9,948 nt of DNA from CAZJNX01 sp964547415 (GCA_964547415.1 CAZJNX010000181.1:1-9948); one strand, 5' to 3'; numbered from the stretch's first letter, positions 1 through 6,965 are shown. Numbers and translations: made by a program. The notes: a model not told the origin generated them from the letters alone.

Positions 1-22
1 TCGGCCGCCCTGCCCCGTCGCT

Positions 23-1501
23 TCAGGCCGCGGGCGCCGCCGCGACCGGCGCGGCGAGGGACAGGAGGCGGTCCACGTCCACCGACATCTCGAGATGGTC
101 GGCGAGGCCGTCGAGGGCCGCCTCCACCGTCGCCTCGTAGGCGAGCGCGCTGTCGGCGCCGAAGCCGCGGAGGAAGGCGGCGCGGAAGCCGTCCGAGCCG
201 AACAGCCCGTGGAAGTAGGTGCCCGCGACGCGCCCGTCCGGGGAGACGGCGCCGTCCGTCCCGCCGCAGGCCCGGGCGATGAAGGGGCGGGCCCGGTCCG
301 GCCCGTCCGTCCTCCCCATGTGGATCTCGTAGCCCGAGACGGGTTCGTCCGTCGCAAGGTGCCGGCCCGCGGCGGGGGCGGTGGTCTTCGGCCCGGCGAG
401 CACCGTCGCGACGTCGAGGAGGGACAGCCCCTCCTCCGTCGCGGGGGCGCCCTCCACCCCGTCCGGGTCCGCGACCGTCCGCCCGAGCATCTGGTAGCCG
501 CCGCACAGGCCGAGGACGCGGCCGCCGCGCCTCAGGTGCGACAGGATGTCGGCCGTCCACCCCGCGGCCTTGAGCGCGCGAAGGTCCGCGATCGTCGCCT
601 TCGAGCCCGGCAGCAGCACGAGGTCGGCGGCGGGCGGCAGCGGCCGGTCGAGGTCCACGATCTCCACCGACACGGCCGGCTCGAGGCGCAGGGGGTCGAG
701 GTCGTCGAAGTTGGCGATCCGCGGCAGGCGCGGGACGACGACGTTCACCCGCGCCCCGTCCCGCACCGCCCCGTCGAGGCCGAGGACGTCTTCCGCCGGC
801 AGGTGCCGCGCCCCGTCGAACCAGGGCACCACCCCGAGGGGCGCCCAGCCCGTGCGCTCGGCGATCGCCGCGACGCCCCCGTCGAACAGGGAGACGTCCC
901 CCCGGAACCGGTTGACGAGGAAGCCGGCCACCTGCCGCCGCTCCGCCTCGGGCAGGACCGCATGGGTGCCGACGAGGGAGGCGATCACCCCGCCGCGCTC
1001 GATGTCGGCGACGAGCACCACCGGCACGCGGGCGGCGAGGGAAAAGCCCATGTTGGCGATGTCGTCCGCCCGGAGGTTGATCTCGGCGGCGCTTCCCGCC
1101 CCTTCCACGATCACGACGTCGGCTTCGGCGGCGAGGCGGGCGAAGCTGTCGAGGACGGGCGCCATCAGGCGGGGCTTGAGGGCGGCGTAGTCCCGCGCCC
1201 TGACGGAGGCGAGGCGGCGGCCCTGGACGATCACCTGGGAGCCGGTGTCGGTCTCCGGCTTCAGGAGCACCGGGTTCATGTGGACGGTGGGCGCCACCCG
1301 CGCCGCCCGCGCCTGGAGCGCCTGGGCGCGGCCGATCTCGCCCCCGTCGGCGGTGACGGCGGCGTTGTTCGACATGTTCTGCGGCTTGAACGGACGGACG
1401 GCGAGCCCCCGCCGGCCGAGGAGCCGCGCGAGCCCCGCCGCGAGCACCGACTTGCCGACGTCCGACCCCGTCCCCTGCAGCATGATCGCCCGTGCAGCCA
1501 C
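23..1501 (-). CDS. cobQ: Cobyric acid synthase (glutamine-hydrolysing), CobQ
   Basis: CobQ amidates four side chains of adenosylcobyrinic acid a,c-diamide, using glutamine and ATP, to give cobyric acid in the late, cytoplasmic part of cobalamin synthesis. The 492-residue product has the family's usual length and order. An N-terminal dethiobiotin-synthetase-like P-loop (GTGSDVGKS, about 10-18) is followed by the CobQ signature PFKPQNMSNNA (37-47) and the stretch KPETDTGSQV (81-90). A C-terminal class I glutaminase domain carries LLPGSKATI (296-304), the nucleophile Cys333 in GLCGGYQMLG, and the catalytic His431 in GTYFHGLFGS. I chose the GTG at 1501 because GGAGGA lies five bases upstream and the protein then begins VAARAIMLQGT, as CobQ proteins typically do. 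The frame stays open further upstream only because of the high GC. No other cob gene is visible, but the downstream side is cut by the window edge. I saw no cobalamin riboswitch in its leader. Confidence 0.96.
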   Translation of the reverse strand: MAARAIMLQGTGSDVGKSVLAAGLARLLGRRGLAVRPFKPQNMSNNAAVTADGGEIGRAQALQARAARVAPTVHMNPVLLKPETDTGSQVIVQGRRLASVRARDYAALKPRLMAPVLDSFARLAAEADVVIVEGAGSAAEINLRADDIANMGFSLAARVPVVLVADIERGGVIASLVGTHAVLPEAERRQVAGFLVNRFRGDVSLFDGGVAAIAERTGWAPLGVVPWFDGARHLPAEDVLGLDGAVRDGARVNVVVPRLPRIANFDDLDPLRLEPAVSVEIVDLDRPLPPAADLVLLPGSKATIADLRALKAAGWTADILSHLRRGGRVLGLCGGYQMLGRTVADPDGVEGAPATEEGLSLLDVATVLAGPKTTAPAAGRHLATDEPVSGYEIHMGRTDGPDRARPFIARACGGTDGAVSPDGRVAGTYFHGLFGSDGFRAAFLRGFGADSALAYEATVEAALDGLADHLEMSVDVDRLLSLAAPVAAAPAA

Positions 1502-1685
1502 GCCCGTCCTCCTTCGCTCGACGTCCCCGAAACATAGGGCACGAGGAGGCGGGTCGTGTCTCGCCCGCGCTTGACGACGGCGGCGATCGGCCGGAATGAG
1601 GAGGTCGCGGGTCCCGCGCCCGTGGGCGAGGCGACCGCGGGGCGGACCGATGAACCGCTGGCTGACGATGGCGAGGGACGAGACG
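1502..1685. other. Divergent intergenic region between cobQ and the lipoprotein gene
   Basis: These 184 bases must carry the promoters of both flanking genes. On the plus strand there is a good alphaproteobacterial -35 hexamer, TTGACG at 1571-1576, but no convincing -10 at 16-18 bases from it. On the minus strand TATGTT at 1536-1531 could serve as a -10 for cobQ without a clear -35 partner. I did not find the conserved GCCACTG or B12-box elements of a cobalamin riboswitch on the cobQ side. Confidence 0.35.
1507..1512 (-). promoter_or_regulatory. Ribosome binding site deciding the GTG start of cobQ
   Basis: On the minus strand GGAGGA lies five bases before GTG at 1501. It supports this start over the ATG at 1483, which would clip the conserved lead-in to the P-loop, and over a far upstream ATG at 2272. 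Confidence 0.75.
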
Positions 1686-1943
1686 ATGAAGAAGCTACTG
1701 ATCGCGGGCGTCGCGGCGCTGGCCCTCGCTGGCTGCAGCGCGGACTCCCAGCGCGACCGGGCGCTCGTGGGCGGCGGCCTCGGCGCGGCGGCCGGCGCCA
1801 TCACGGGCGCGGCGATCACCGGCGACGCGGGCGGCGCGCTCGTGGGCGGCGTGATCGGCGCGGCCGGGGGCGCCATGGCGGGCGCGGCGACGACGCCGCG
1901 CAACTGCGTGGACCGCTTCGGCCGCCGCGTCCCCTGCCCGTGA
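1686..1943 (+). CDS. Small glycine-zipper lipoprotein
   Basis: This 85-residue protein begins with a typical lipoprotein signal peptide: MKKLL, a hydrophobic stretch, then the lipobox LAGC with Cys17 as the lipidated residue. Serine at +2 predicts an outer-membrane location. The mature part is mostly a glycine/alanine repeat (about 27-68, with GGGLGAAAGAITG and GGVIGAAGGAMAG), the pattern of glycine-zipper domains that pack or oligomerise in membranes. A short polar tail, RNCVDRFGRRVPCP, has two cysteines (74 and 84) that could form a disulfide in the periplasm. The start is the ATG with GAGGG eight bases upstream; two earlier in-frame ATGs (about 1650 and 1668) would spoil the signal peptide. 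Related small proteins are common in Alphaproteobacteria and usually unassigned. The specific function is unknown. Confidence 0.85.
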   Translation: MKKLLIAGVAALALAGCSADSQRDRALVGGGLGAAAGAITGAAITGDAGGALVGGVIGAAGGAMAGAATTPRNCVDRFGRRVPCP

Positions 1944-2300
1944 CGGCGGCGGCCGGCCCCGCGCCCGCGGCACCGGCCGTCCATCGGCAGGCTGAGGCTC
2001 ACGCCGGGCACGGGCCGCGTCGAGGCACGCCTTCGCGGCCTTGACCCGGCCCGCGCCCGACGCGGTCCTACCCCTCTCGGCTCCACCGGAATGCCGGCGG
2101 GTTCGTCCGGCCGTCGGAACGGCCCGGCACGGGCCTTCCGGAGCGTCGTCACGCCGCGCGCCGCTGCCGGTGGCAACTGCGGGCAGCCGCGACGGCAGCC
2201 CGTCGGCGAGACCCGCCGAGACGGCATGCCCGGGACGCACTTGCGGACGTCGCGCGGGACTTGCCGGGCCACGCGGCGCCCGGGCCGGCCCGCCGGGGCG
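1944..2300. other. 357-base stretch without a supportable gene
   Basis: This lies between the stops of the lipoprotein gene (plus) and the PopZ-like gene (minus), so it is a convergent 3' region. The long frames crossing it are Arg/Pro/Ala-rich GC artefacts with no domain, no ribosome binding site and no continuity with neighbouring proteins. Apart from the hairpin at 1950-1979 and dense GC palindromes near 2270-2300, I see nothing in it. Confidence 0.6.
1950..1979 (+). terminator. Hairpin just after the lipoprotein gene, possible terminator
   Basis: A perfect 7-bp inverted repeat, CGGCCGG (1950-1956) and CCGGCCG (1973-1979), with a 16-base loop, begins six bases after the lipoprotein stop codon. 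No T-tract follows, so if it ends transcription it is not a classical intrinsic terminator; it may only stabilise the 3' end. GC-rich DNA gives such stems by chance. Confidence 0.25.
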
Positions 2301-2948
2301 TCAGCTCCGCCCGGCGGTGATCCGGTCGATCTCGTGGCGGACCATCCGCTCGGCGATCTCCGGCAGGTTGCCGTCCAGCCACTCGCGCAGCATCGGCCGC
2401 ATCATGTCCCGCAGCAGGTCCTCCACCGTGCGCGGGTTCGCCGCCAGCAGCGTGCGCGACAGGCTCGCGAACGACTGGTCCACCGCCGCCCGCGTGCGGT
2501 CCGACATCAGCGGCTCGCCCGCCGCCATGCCCTTCCGCCGCTGGGGCTCCCGGGCCGGCTCGGGCCGCTCGGCCACCGCGTCCTCTTCCCCGTTGTCCGC
2601 CGTCATGGGCAGTCCGGCATCGTCCATCATCTCGTCCTCCGTTTCCTTCGCGTCGGCCCCGGGCGCAGCGGCCGCCTCGCCTTCCGCCCCGGTCAGGGGG
2701 GGCTCCCGCGCCCCCTCGGGCTCCATGTGCCAGCCCGTCCGGTCTCCCCGGATCACCGCCTCGAGCCGCTCGTACTGATCCGGACCGGGCGGGTCCGGCT
2801 CGGGCTCCGGCTCCCGGGTCTTGAGACGCAGGGCGATGCTCCACCGCTCCCGATCGCCGTCCGTCGTCCGTGCCATTCCACTCGCCGGAGCGATCAAGGC
2901 TTCATCGTCCTTCATCATCCGCCGGATGGAGCCGAGGACGTCGCTCAT
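2301..2948 (-). CDS. popZ: PopZ/DUF2497-family polar organising protein
   Basis: PopZ is a self-assembling hub at the cell pole of Alphaproteobacteria; in Caulobacter it anchors the ParB-origin complex and gathers cell-cycle regulators. The 215-residue product has the family's three-part build. A short N-terminal helix (MSDVLGSIRRMMKDDE, 1-16) matches the EILxSIRRIIxxD partner-binding helix. A disordered Pro/Glu/Asp-rich linker follows (about 45-140, including EPEPEPDPPGP and KETEDEMMDD). The conserved C-terminal oligomerisation helices are at about 155-211, with RTVEDLLRDMMRPMLREWLD and LPEIAERMVRHEI. The start at 2948 is favoured over an ATG at 2990 because AGAGGA lies seven bases upstream and the conserved helix begins there. 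In many relatives popZ lies just upstream of valS; valS is absent here. Family assignment is secure, but equivalence to Caulobacter PopZ is inferred. Confidence 0.88.
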   Translation of the reverse strand: MSDVLGSIRRMMKDDEALIAPASGMARTTDGDRERWSIALRLKTREPEPEPDPPGPDQYERLEAVIRGDRTGWHMEPEGAREPPLTGAEGEAAAAPGADAKETEDEMMDDAGLPMTADNGEEDAVAERPEPAREPQRRKGMAAGEPLMSDRTRAAVDQSFASLSRTLLAANPRTVEDLLRDMMRPMLREWLDGNLPEIAERMVRHEIDRITAGRS

Positions 2949-3218
2949 GGTGCTTTCCTCTCCGCATGCCGCCTCCGTGGTCGCGGTCACTCCAGTCTAT
3001 GGCGGCGTTTTCCGTCGAATCGGCCCGCCACGCCGCCATTCTACGGAAGGCTGCCTCCAGCCGAAGGACAACCTGAAATTGCTTTCGGGTTTTCCACCGC
3101 CGAGGCGGCGCCGGGGGTTGCGCCGCGCGGCGTTGACCCGCGCCCCCGGGTTGCCCCCAATCGGCGGCGGACGGCGTGCGGGCCGGACCGCCAGCGGCGA
3201 AGGAAAAGGAGAGGCGCG
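2949..3218. other. Divergent intergenic region, popZ and flavin-reductase-like gene
   Basis: These 270 bases separate two divergent genes and include one of the less GC-rich patches of the window (about 2990-3100). On the minus strand TAGAAT at 3043-3038 is a fair -10 for popZ, 90 bases before its start, but the -35 position (CTTCGG at 3066-3061) is poor. On the plus strand TTGCTT at 3079-3084 resembles a -35 without a -10 partner. Both promoters are therefore only suggested. Confidence 0.3.
2956..2961 (-). promoter_or_regulatory. Ribosome binding site deciding the popZ start
   Basis: AGAGGA, within GGAGAGGAAA on the minus strand (2963-2954), lies seven bases before ATG at 2948. It argues against the longer 229-residue reading from 2990. 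Confidence 0.6.
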
Positions 3219-3893
3219 ATGGACGAAGGGCATGCGCAGGCGGCCGGCGTCGGCGCGGACGGGGCGTTCGACGTCGCCCTCGGGGGGCTGCCGCCCGAGG
3301 CGCGCTACCGCCTCCTGTCCGGCCTCGTGGTGCCGCGGCCGATCGCCCTCGTGACCACGCTGGGGCCGGACGGGGTCGTCAACGCCGCGCCCTACTCCTT
3401 CTTCAACGCCTTCTCGGAAGACCCGCCGCTGGTGATCCTGGGGATCCAGGCACGCCCGGACGGGGGGCGAAAGGACACGGCGGCGAACGCCGGCCTTGCG
3501 GGCGAGTTCGTGGTGAACCTCGTGTCCGAGGCGATCGCCGGGCCCATGAACGTGTGCGCCACGGACTTCCCGCCTCACATGGGCGAGCTCGGCCCCGCCG
3601 GCCTCACGCCGGTGCCGTCGGCGCGCGTCGCGCCGCCCGCCATCGCCGAGGCGCCGGTCGCCCTCGAGTGCCGCCGCTTCATGTCGGTGAGCGTGACGGC
3701 CACCCGCGAGCTCCTGTTCGGCGAGGTCCTGTCGATCCGCGCCGCCCCGGGCATCGTCGACCCCGCCACGCTGAAGGTCGACCTCGGGGTCTACCGACCG
3801 GTCGGCCGCCTGTCCGGCAACCTCTACGCGCGGCTTTCCGACACCTTCACGCTGGTGCGCGAGCCGTACGACCCCGATCGCCACGGCCGCTGA
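3219..3893 (+). CDS. Flavin-reductase-like FMN-binding split-barrel protein
   Basis: The 224-residue product belongs to the flavin-reductase-like (DIM6/RutF-type, COG1853) family, which binds FMN in a split beta-barrel. Members reduce free flavin with NAD(P)H for a partner monooxygenase or carry bound FMN themselves. The core begins at LSGLVVPRPIALVTTLGPDG (33-52) and continues with the flavin-binding signature NAAPYSFFNAFSEDPP (55-70), GRKDTAANA (83-91) and EFVVNLVSE (96-104). The second half contains ALECRRF (148-154) and FGEVLSI (167-173). AAGGAG seven bases upstream fixes the ATG. The last 47 bases overlap the convergent racemase gene. No partner monooxygenase is visible. Proximity to the racemase and hydantoinase suggests a role in catabolism of nitrogen compounds, but that is inference from context alone and the substrate is unknown. 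Confidence 0.88.
   Translation: MDEGHAQAAGVGADGAFDVALGGLPPEARYRLLSGLVVPRPIALVTTLGPDGVVNAAPYSFFNAFSEDPPLVILGIQARPDGGRKDTAANAGLAGEFVVNLVSEAIAGPMNVCATDFPPHMGELGPAGLTPVPSARVAPPAIAEAPVALECRRFMSVSVTATRELLFGEVLSIRAAPGIVDPATLKVDLGVYRPVGRLSGNLYARLSDTFTLVREPYDPDRHGR
3847..3893. other. 47-base tail-to-tail gene overlap
   Basis: The stop of the flavin-reductase-like gene (TGA, 3891-3893, plus) lies inside the racemase reading frame, and the racemase stop (TCA on plus, 3847-3849) lies inside the reductase frame. Both proteins are otherwise complete, so their mRNAs share a complementary 3' segment of at least 47 bases. Confidence 0.85.
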
Positions 3894-4560
3894 CGGCCGG
3901 GGCGTCGACGACGGCCGACAGGGCGAGGGCGACCGCGGCGGTGGCGGGCTCGATCACGGGAACGGCGAGCGCCTCCTCCAGCGGGCGGCGGTGGGCCGCC
4001 ATTCCCGCGCAGCCGAGGATCACCGCCCCCGCCCAGTCCTCCTCCACGAGGGCGCGGCCGACCGCGAGGAGGCGCTCGCGGATACCCGCCCCGGCGCTGT
4101 CCGCCACGCTCGCGCCGAGCGCCCGTTCGCCGGCGAGGCGCCCCGCCACGCCCGCCTCCCGGTGCGCCCTCAGGTGCCGCGCCACGGAGCCGGGCGACAG
4201 CGCCACGACACCGAAGCGGTCCGCCCGCGCGAGCGCCGCGGCGACGGCCGACGCGCCGATCCCGAGGACCGGCCGGCCCCTTGCGGCCTCCCGCGAGGCG
4301 TGGAGGCCGGGGTCGGAAAAGCAGGCGATCACGAAGGCCGCGCTCTCCCCGTCCGCCGCCACGCGGCCTGCGACGAGGGGCGCGACGGCCGCCACGTCCC
4401 GGTCCGTCTCGATGCCGAACGGGCCGGCCTCGAGGCCGATCACGTCCACGGCCGGCCCGCCGGGGAAGCGCAGCGGAGCGAGCGCCCCGTCGACGGCCGC
4501 CGTGACGGCCGGGTTGGAATTGGGGTTGATCACCAGGATCCGCCGACCGAACGATGCCAT
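3847..4560 (-). CDS. Hydantoin racemase / Asp-Glu racemase family protein
   Basis: The family interconverts the D and L forms of 5-substituted hydantoins, or of related acids, by a two-cysteine proton-transfer mechanism in the cytoplasm. The 237-residue product has the typical N-terminus ILVINPNSNPAVT (8-20). The two expected catalytic cysteines are Cys80 in ACFSDPG and Cys184 in ILGCAGM, near the Cys76 and Cys181 described for hydantoin racemases. The effector stretch PVLGIGASA (97-105) is also present. The start ATG has a strong GGAGGTGA four bases upstream. The final ~16 codons overlap the 3' end of the flavin-reductase-like gene, and the tail SGRGDRGRTARAPA looks like an extension past the fold. 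The divergent gene 35 bases away is a hydantoinase, which supports hydantoin racemase over maleate isomerase or Asp racemase. Substrate range is not readable from sequence. Confidence 0.87.
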   Translation of the reverse strand: MASFGRRILVINPNSNPAVTAAVDGALAPLRFPGGPAVDVIGLEAGPFGIETDRDVAAVAPLVAGRVAADGESAAFVIACFSDPGLHASREAARGRPVLGIGASAVAAALARADRFGVVALSPGSVARHLRAHREAGVAGRLAGERALGASVADSAGAGIRERLLAVGRALVEEDWAGAVILGCAGMAAHRRPLEEALAVPVIEPATAAVALALSAVVDAPAVSGRGDRGRTARAPA

Positions 4561-4595
4561 CCGTTCACCTCCCGCGCCCCGCCCGGAGACGCCCC
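4561..4595. promoter_or_regulatory. 35-base divergent gap carrying two ribosome binding sites
   Basis: The racemase site (GGAGGTGA, minus strand, 4572-4565) and the hydantoinase site (GGAG, 4585-4588, seven bases before ATG at 4596) both sit in this gap. There is no space for two conventional promoters, so each gene's promoter must overlap the other's 5' coding region, or one or both transcripts must start further upstream. Confidence 0.6.
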
Positions 4596-6059
4596 ATGAA
4601 AGACCTCGACCTCGTGATCCGCGGCGGCACCGTCGTCACCGCCACGGACGAGATGCGCGCCGACGTCGGCATCCGCGACGGGCGGATCGTCGCCGTCGCA
4701 GAGGACCTTCCCGACGGCGCCCGCACCATCGACGCCACGGGCCGCCTCGTCATGCCCGGCGGCCTCGACACCCACTGCCACATCGAGCAGCTGTCCGCCT
4801 CCGGGATCCGCAACGCCGACACCTTCGAGAGCGCCACGCGCGCCGCCGCCCTCGGCGGCACCACCACGGTGATCCCCTTCGCCTGCCAGCACCGCGGCGA
4901 CGACCTCGCCGCCGTCGCGCGGGACTACCACGCCCTCGCGGCGCGCGGGGCGATGGTCGACTACGCCCTCCACCTCATCGTCACCGACCCGACGGACAAG
5001 ACGATGGACGAGGACCTCCCCCGCCTCGTCGGCGAGGGCCACGCCTCCATCAAGGTGTTCATGACCTACCCGGCCATGCGGCTCGAGGACGAGGCGCTCC
5101 TCGACGTGCTCCTGAAGGCGCGCGCCCTGTCGGCCCTCGTGTGCGTCCACGCCGAGAACCACGGGATGATCGCCTGGCTCGCCTCGCGCCTCGCCGCCCG
5201 CGGCCACGACGCGCCCCGCTACCACGCCGTCGCCCACACCCGGGCGTCGGAGGCGGAGGCGATCTCCCGGATGATCGCGCTCGCCGAGCTCGTCGACCAG
5301 CCCGTCATGATCTTCCACGTCTCGACGGCGGAAGGCGCGGCGGCGATCCGCGCGGCCCGCGGGCGGGGGCTGAAGGTCTGGGGCGAGACGTGCCCCCAGT
5401 ACCTGTTCCTGACCGAGGACGACCTCGACCGCCCGGGCGTGGAGGGCGCCAAGTGGTGCTGCAGCCCGCCGCCGCGAACCGTGGCCGACCAGGAGGCGCT
5501 CTGGCAGGCGCTCCGCCTCGGCGACCTCCAGACGGTGACGTCCGACCACGCCCCCTTCGCCTTCGACGGGACGGGCAAGCTGGTCGCCGGGCCCGAGCCG
5601 TCCTTCCGGCAGATCCCGAACGGTCTGCCCGGGCTGCAATTCCGCCTGCCGCTCCTGTTCGACGCGATGGTGTCGGAGGGGCGGATGGACGCGCGCGCCT
5701 TCGTGCGCCTCGTCGCGACGGACGCGGCCTTCCTCTACGGGCTCCACGATCGGAAGGGGTCCATCGCCGTCGGGCGGGACGCGGACGTCGCCATCTGGGA
5801 CGCGGAGCGCACCGTCACCCTGTCCGACGACCTCGTCGCCGACCGCACCGGCTACACGCCCTACGCGGGCCGCACCGTCCGCGGCTGGCCGGAGACCGTC
5901 CTCGTCCGCGGGCAGCCGGTGGTGGAGAATGGGCGCCCAGTGGGAAGGCCCGGCGAGGGACGGTTCCTGCCCCGCGCCGCGGGGCCCGCGGCGCGCCCGA
6001 CCGGACGCCCTTCGCCCGCCTTCGACCCCGGGCGGGCGTTCGGGGCGAGCCTCTCCTGA
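4596..6059 (+). CDS. Dihydropyrimidinase / D-hydantoinase family cyclic amidohydrolase
   Basis: This family opens the ring of dihydropyrimidines or 5-substituted hydantoins to give N-carbamoyl products, using two metal ions in a TIM barrel. The 487-residue protein has the full set of ligands. His60 and His62 lie in GGLDTHCHIEQ, the carbamylated Lys153 in SIKVFMTYP, His185 in CVHAEN, His241 in FHVSTAEG, and Asp317 in TSDHAPF. The substrate-loop signature PNGLPGLQFRLPLLF is at 341-355. The small outer beta domain is made of residues 1-50 and about 385-450. The first metal motif reads HCHIEQ rather than the HTHxD/HxHxxM seen in classical D-hydantoinases, so substrate preference may differ. After GEGRFLPR (453-460) a 27-residue Pro/Ala/Gly/Arg tail looks like a GC-rich extension. 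GGAG seven bases upstream fixes the ATG; an earlier ATG at 4554 would overlap the racemase gene. The divergent racemase supports hydantoin use; no carbamoylase is present. Confidence 0.92.
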   Translation: MKDLDLVIRGGTVVTATDEMRADVGIRDGRIVAVAEDLPDGARTIDATGRLVMPGGLDTHCHIEQLSASGIRNADTFESATRAAALGGTTTVIPFACQHRGDDLAAVARDYHALAARGAMVDYALHLIVTDPTDKTMDEDLPRLVGEGHASIKVFMTYPAMRLEDEALLDVLLKARALSALVCVHAENHGMIAWLASRLAARGHDAPRYHAVAHTRASEAEAISRMIALAELVDQPVMIFHVSTAEGAAAIRAARGRGLKVWGETCPQYLFLTEDDLDRPGVEGAKWCCSPPPRTVADQEALWQALRLGDLQTVTSDHAPFAFDGTGKLVAGPEPSFRQIPNGLPGLQFRLPLLFDAMVSEGRMDARAFVRLVATDAAFLYGLHDRKGSIAVGRDADVAIWDAERTVTLSDDLVADRTGYTPYAGRTVRGWPETVLVRGQPVVENGRPVGRPGEGRFLPRAAGPAARPTGRPSPAFDPGRAFGASLS

Positions 6060-6720
6060 CGGGATGCCCTCGCCACGCGGGACGATCGAGGGTCGCGCCG
6101 GGCACGAACCGCGTGAACCCGCGCCTTCGGCTCGTCGGGATCGACCCGGTCCGCACCCGGCGCGGTTCGCGTGGCCTCGGCACCGCTGGGCACCGGCCCG
6201 GCTCTGGCGGCGCAACGGCAATCGGCGACCGCCGGAGCACCCCGGGGCGGCGGGGCGGTCGCCGCAAGGCCGCTCCCTCGCCGCCCGCCTTCCGCTCGCC
6301 GTGGTCGCGCGCTCGACAGGGGTCCCGCAACCGCTTGTGGACCGACGGACGGGCCGGCGCGAGCGTGGTCTTGCCGCGCCCGAGCCTGGAGCGACACGTG
6401 CTGTCGGTCGCCGGCGATGCACGGGGAGGCGGCGGCCACGCTGGAGCCGTTCGTGCGCGAGGCCCTCTCGCCCCGCGCGGCTCCGCGGTGACGCCTGTGT
6501 GCGCCCCCGCCCTCGCCCCCCGCCCCGTGGCGTCTTCGCCGGGCGGATCCGGCGGCAGCCGTTCCGACATGTCCCGCGGCGAACGCCCGTCGCGACCGCG
6601 GGGGACGCCGGTCCGGGCCGTCACCCGGGACGCGCCCGTGCAGGGCCAGACCTTCACGCCTTCGTGCATCTCGCGGCGCGGGCCGGAGGATGACGGCGAG
6701 GACGGCCTGTCCTAGGGTCG

Positions 6721-6783
6721 CGCAGGGGAACGGGTGGAGTCGTGCACCCTGCGTCCCGCCCGGTTGCCCATGGGCCAGGACGT
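6721..6783 (+). other. Cluster of mutually exclusive hairpins in the ThDP enzyme leader
   Basis: Three perfect or near-perfect stems overlap. CGCAGGG (6721-6727) pairs with CCCTGCG (6747-6753). GGGTG (6732-6736) pairs with CACCC (6745-6749). GCGTCC (6751-6756) pairs with GGACGT (6778-6783), with one G-T wobble, and encloses the palindrome GCCCATGGGC (6766-6775). The first cannot form together with the other two, as expected of a switching leader, but GC-rich sequence makes such stems easily. No known riboswitch is recognised with confidence. Confidence 0.2.
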
Positions 6784-6965
6784 CTGCGGAGCGGCCTGAC
6801 CGGACCCGCGGCGCCGGGCGGCCGGAAAGACGCCCTCGCCGCCCGTGCCCCGGGCTCGACACCCTCGTCCCGCGCCGGAGATGCTCGTCATGGTAGCCGC
6901 CCCCCTCCAGCCGTCCGCCGGTGCGATCCTCGCCCGGGCGAGTGCCGTTTCGCGGCCGGCCTAGG

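Noticed and set aside
1502..2272. N-terminal extension of cobQ by about 257 residues
   Set aside because: The frame is open only because of high GC. The added residues are Arg/Pro/Ala-rich, and they cover the lipoprotein gene on the other strand. The GTG at 1501 has a good ribosome binding site.
4511..4531. Locally AT-richer patch in the racemase 5' end as a promoter for the hydantoinase
   Set aside because: The patch encodes the conserved INPNSN motif, which explains its composition. No -10 lies at the right distance from TTGGAA or TTGATC.
4530..6422. 630-codon open frame on the minus strand opposite the hydantoinase
   Set aside because: It is an antisense artefact of the hydantoinase gene's codon bias, with no domain and no ribosome binding site.
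3176..6715. Very long open frame (1179 codons) on the plus strand
   Set aside because: It runs out of frame through four recognised genes and gives low-complexity Arg/Pro/Gly sequence, so it is a GC-bias artefact.
5861..6862. Minus-strand open frame spanning most of the 919-base gap
   Set aside because: The product is Arg/Ala/Gly/Pro-rich with no recognisable fold and it overlaps the hydantoinase 3' end. There is no Shine-Dalgarno sequence worth citing.
6880..6963. 27-codon leader peptide ending just before the ThDP enzyme's ribosome binding site
   Set aside because: The frame MLVMVAAPLQPSAG... ends at TAG 6961-6963, which looks suggestive. However, it has no ribosome binding site at a usable distance and no regulatory codon run.
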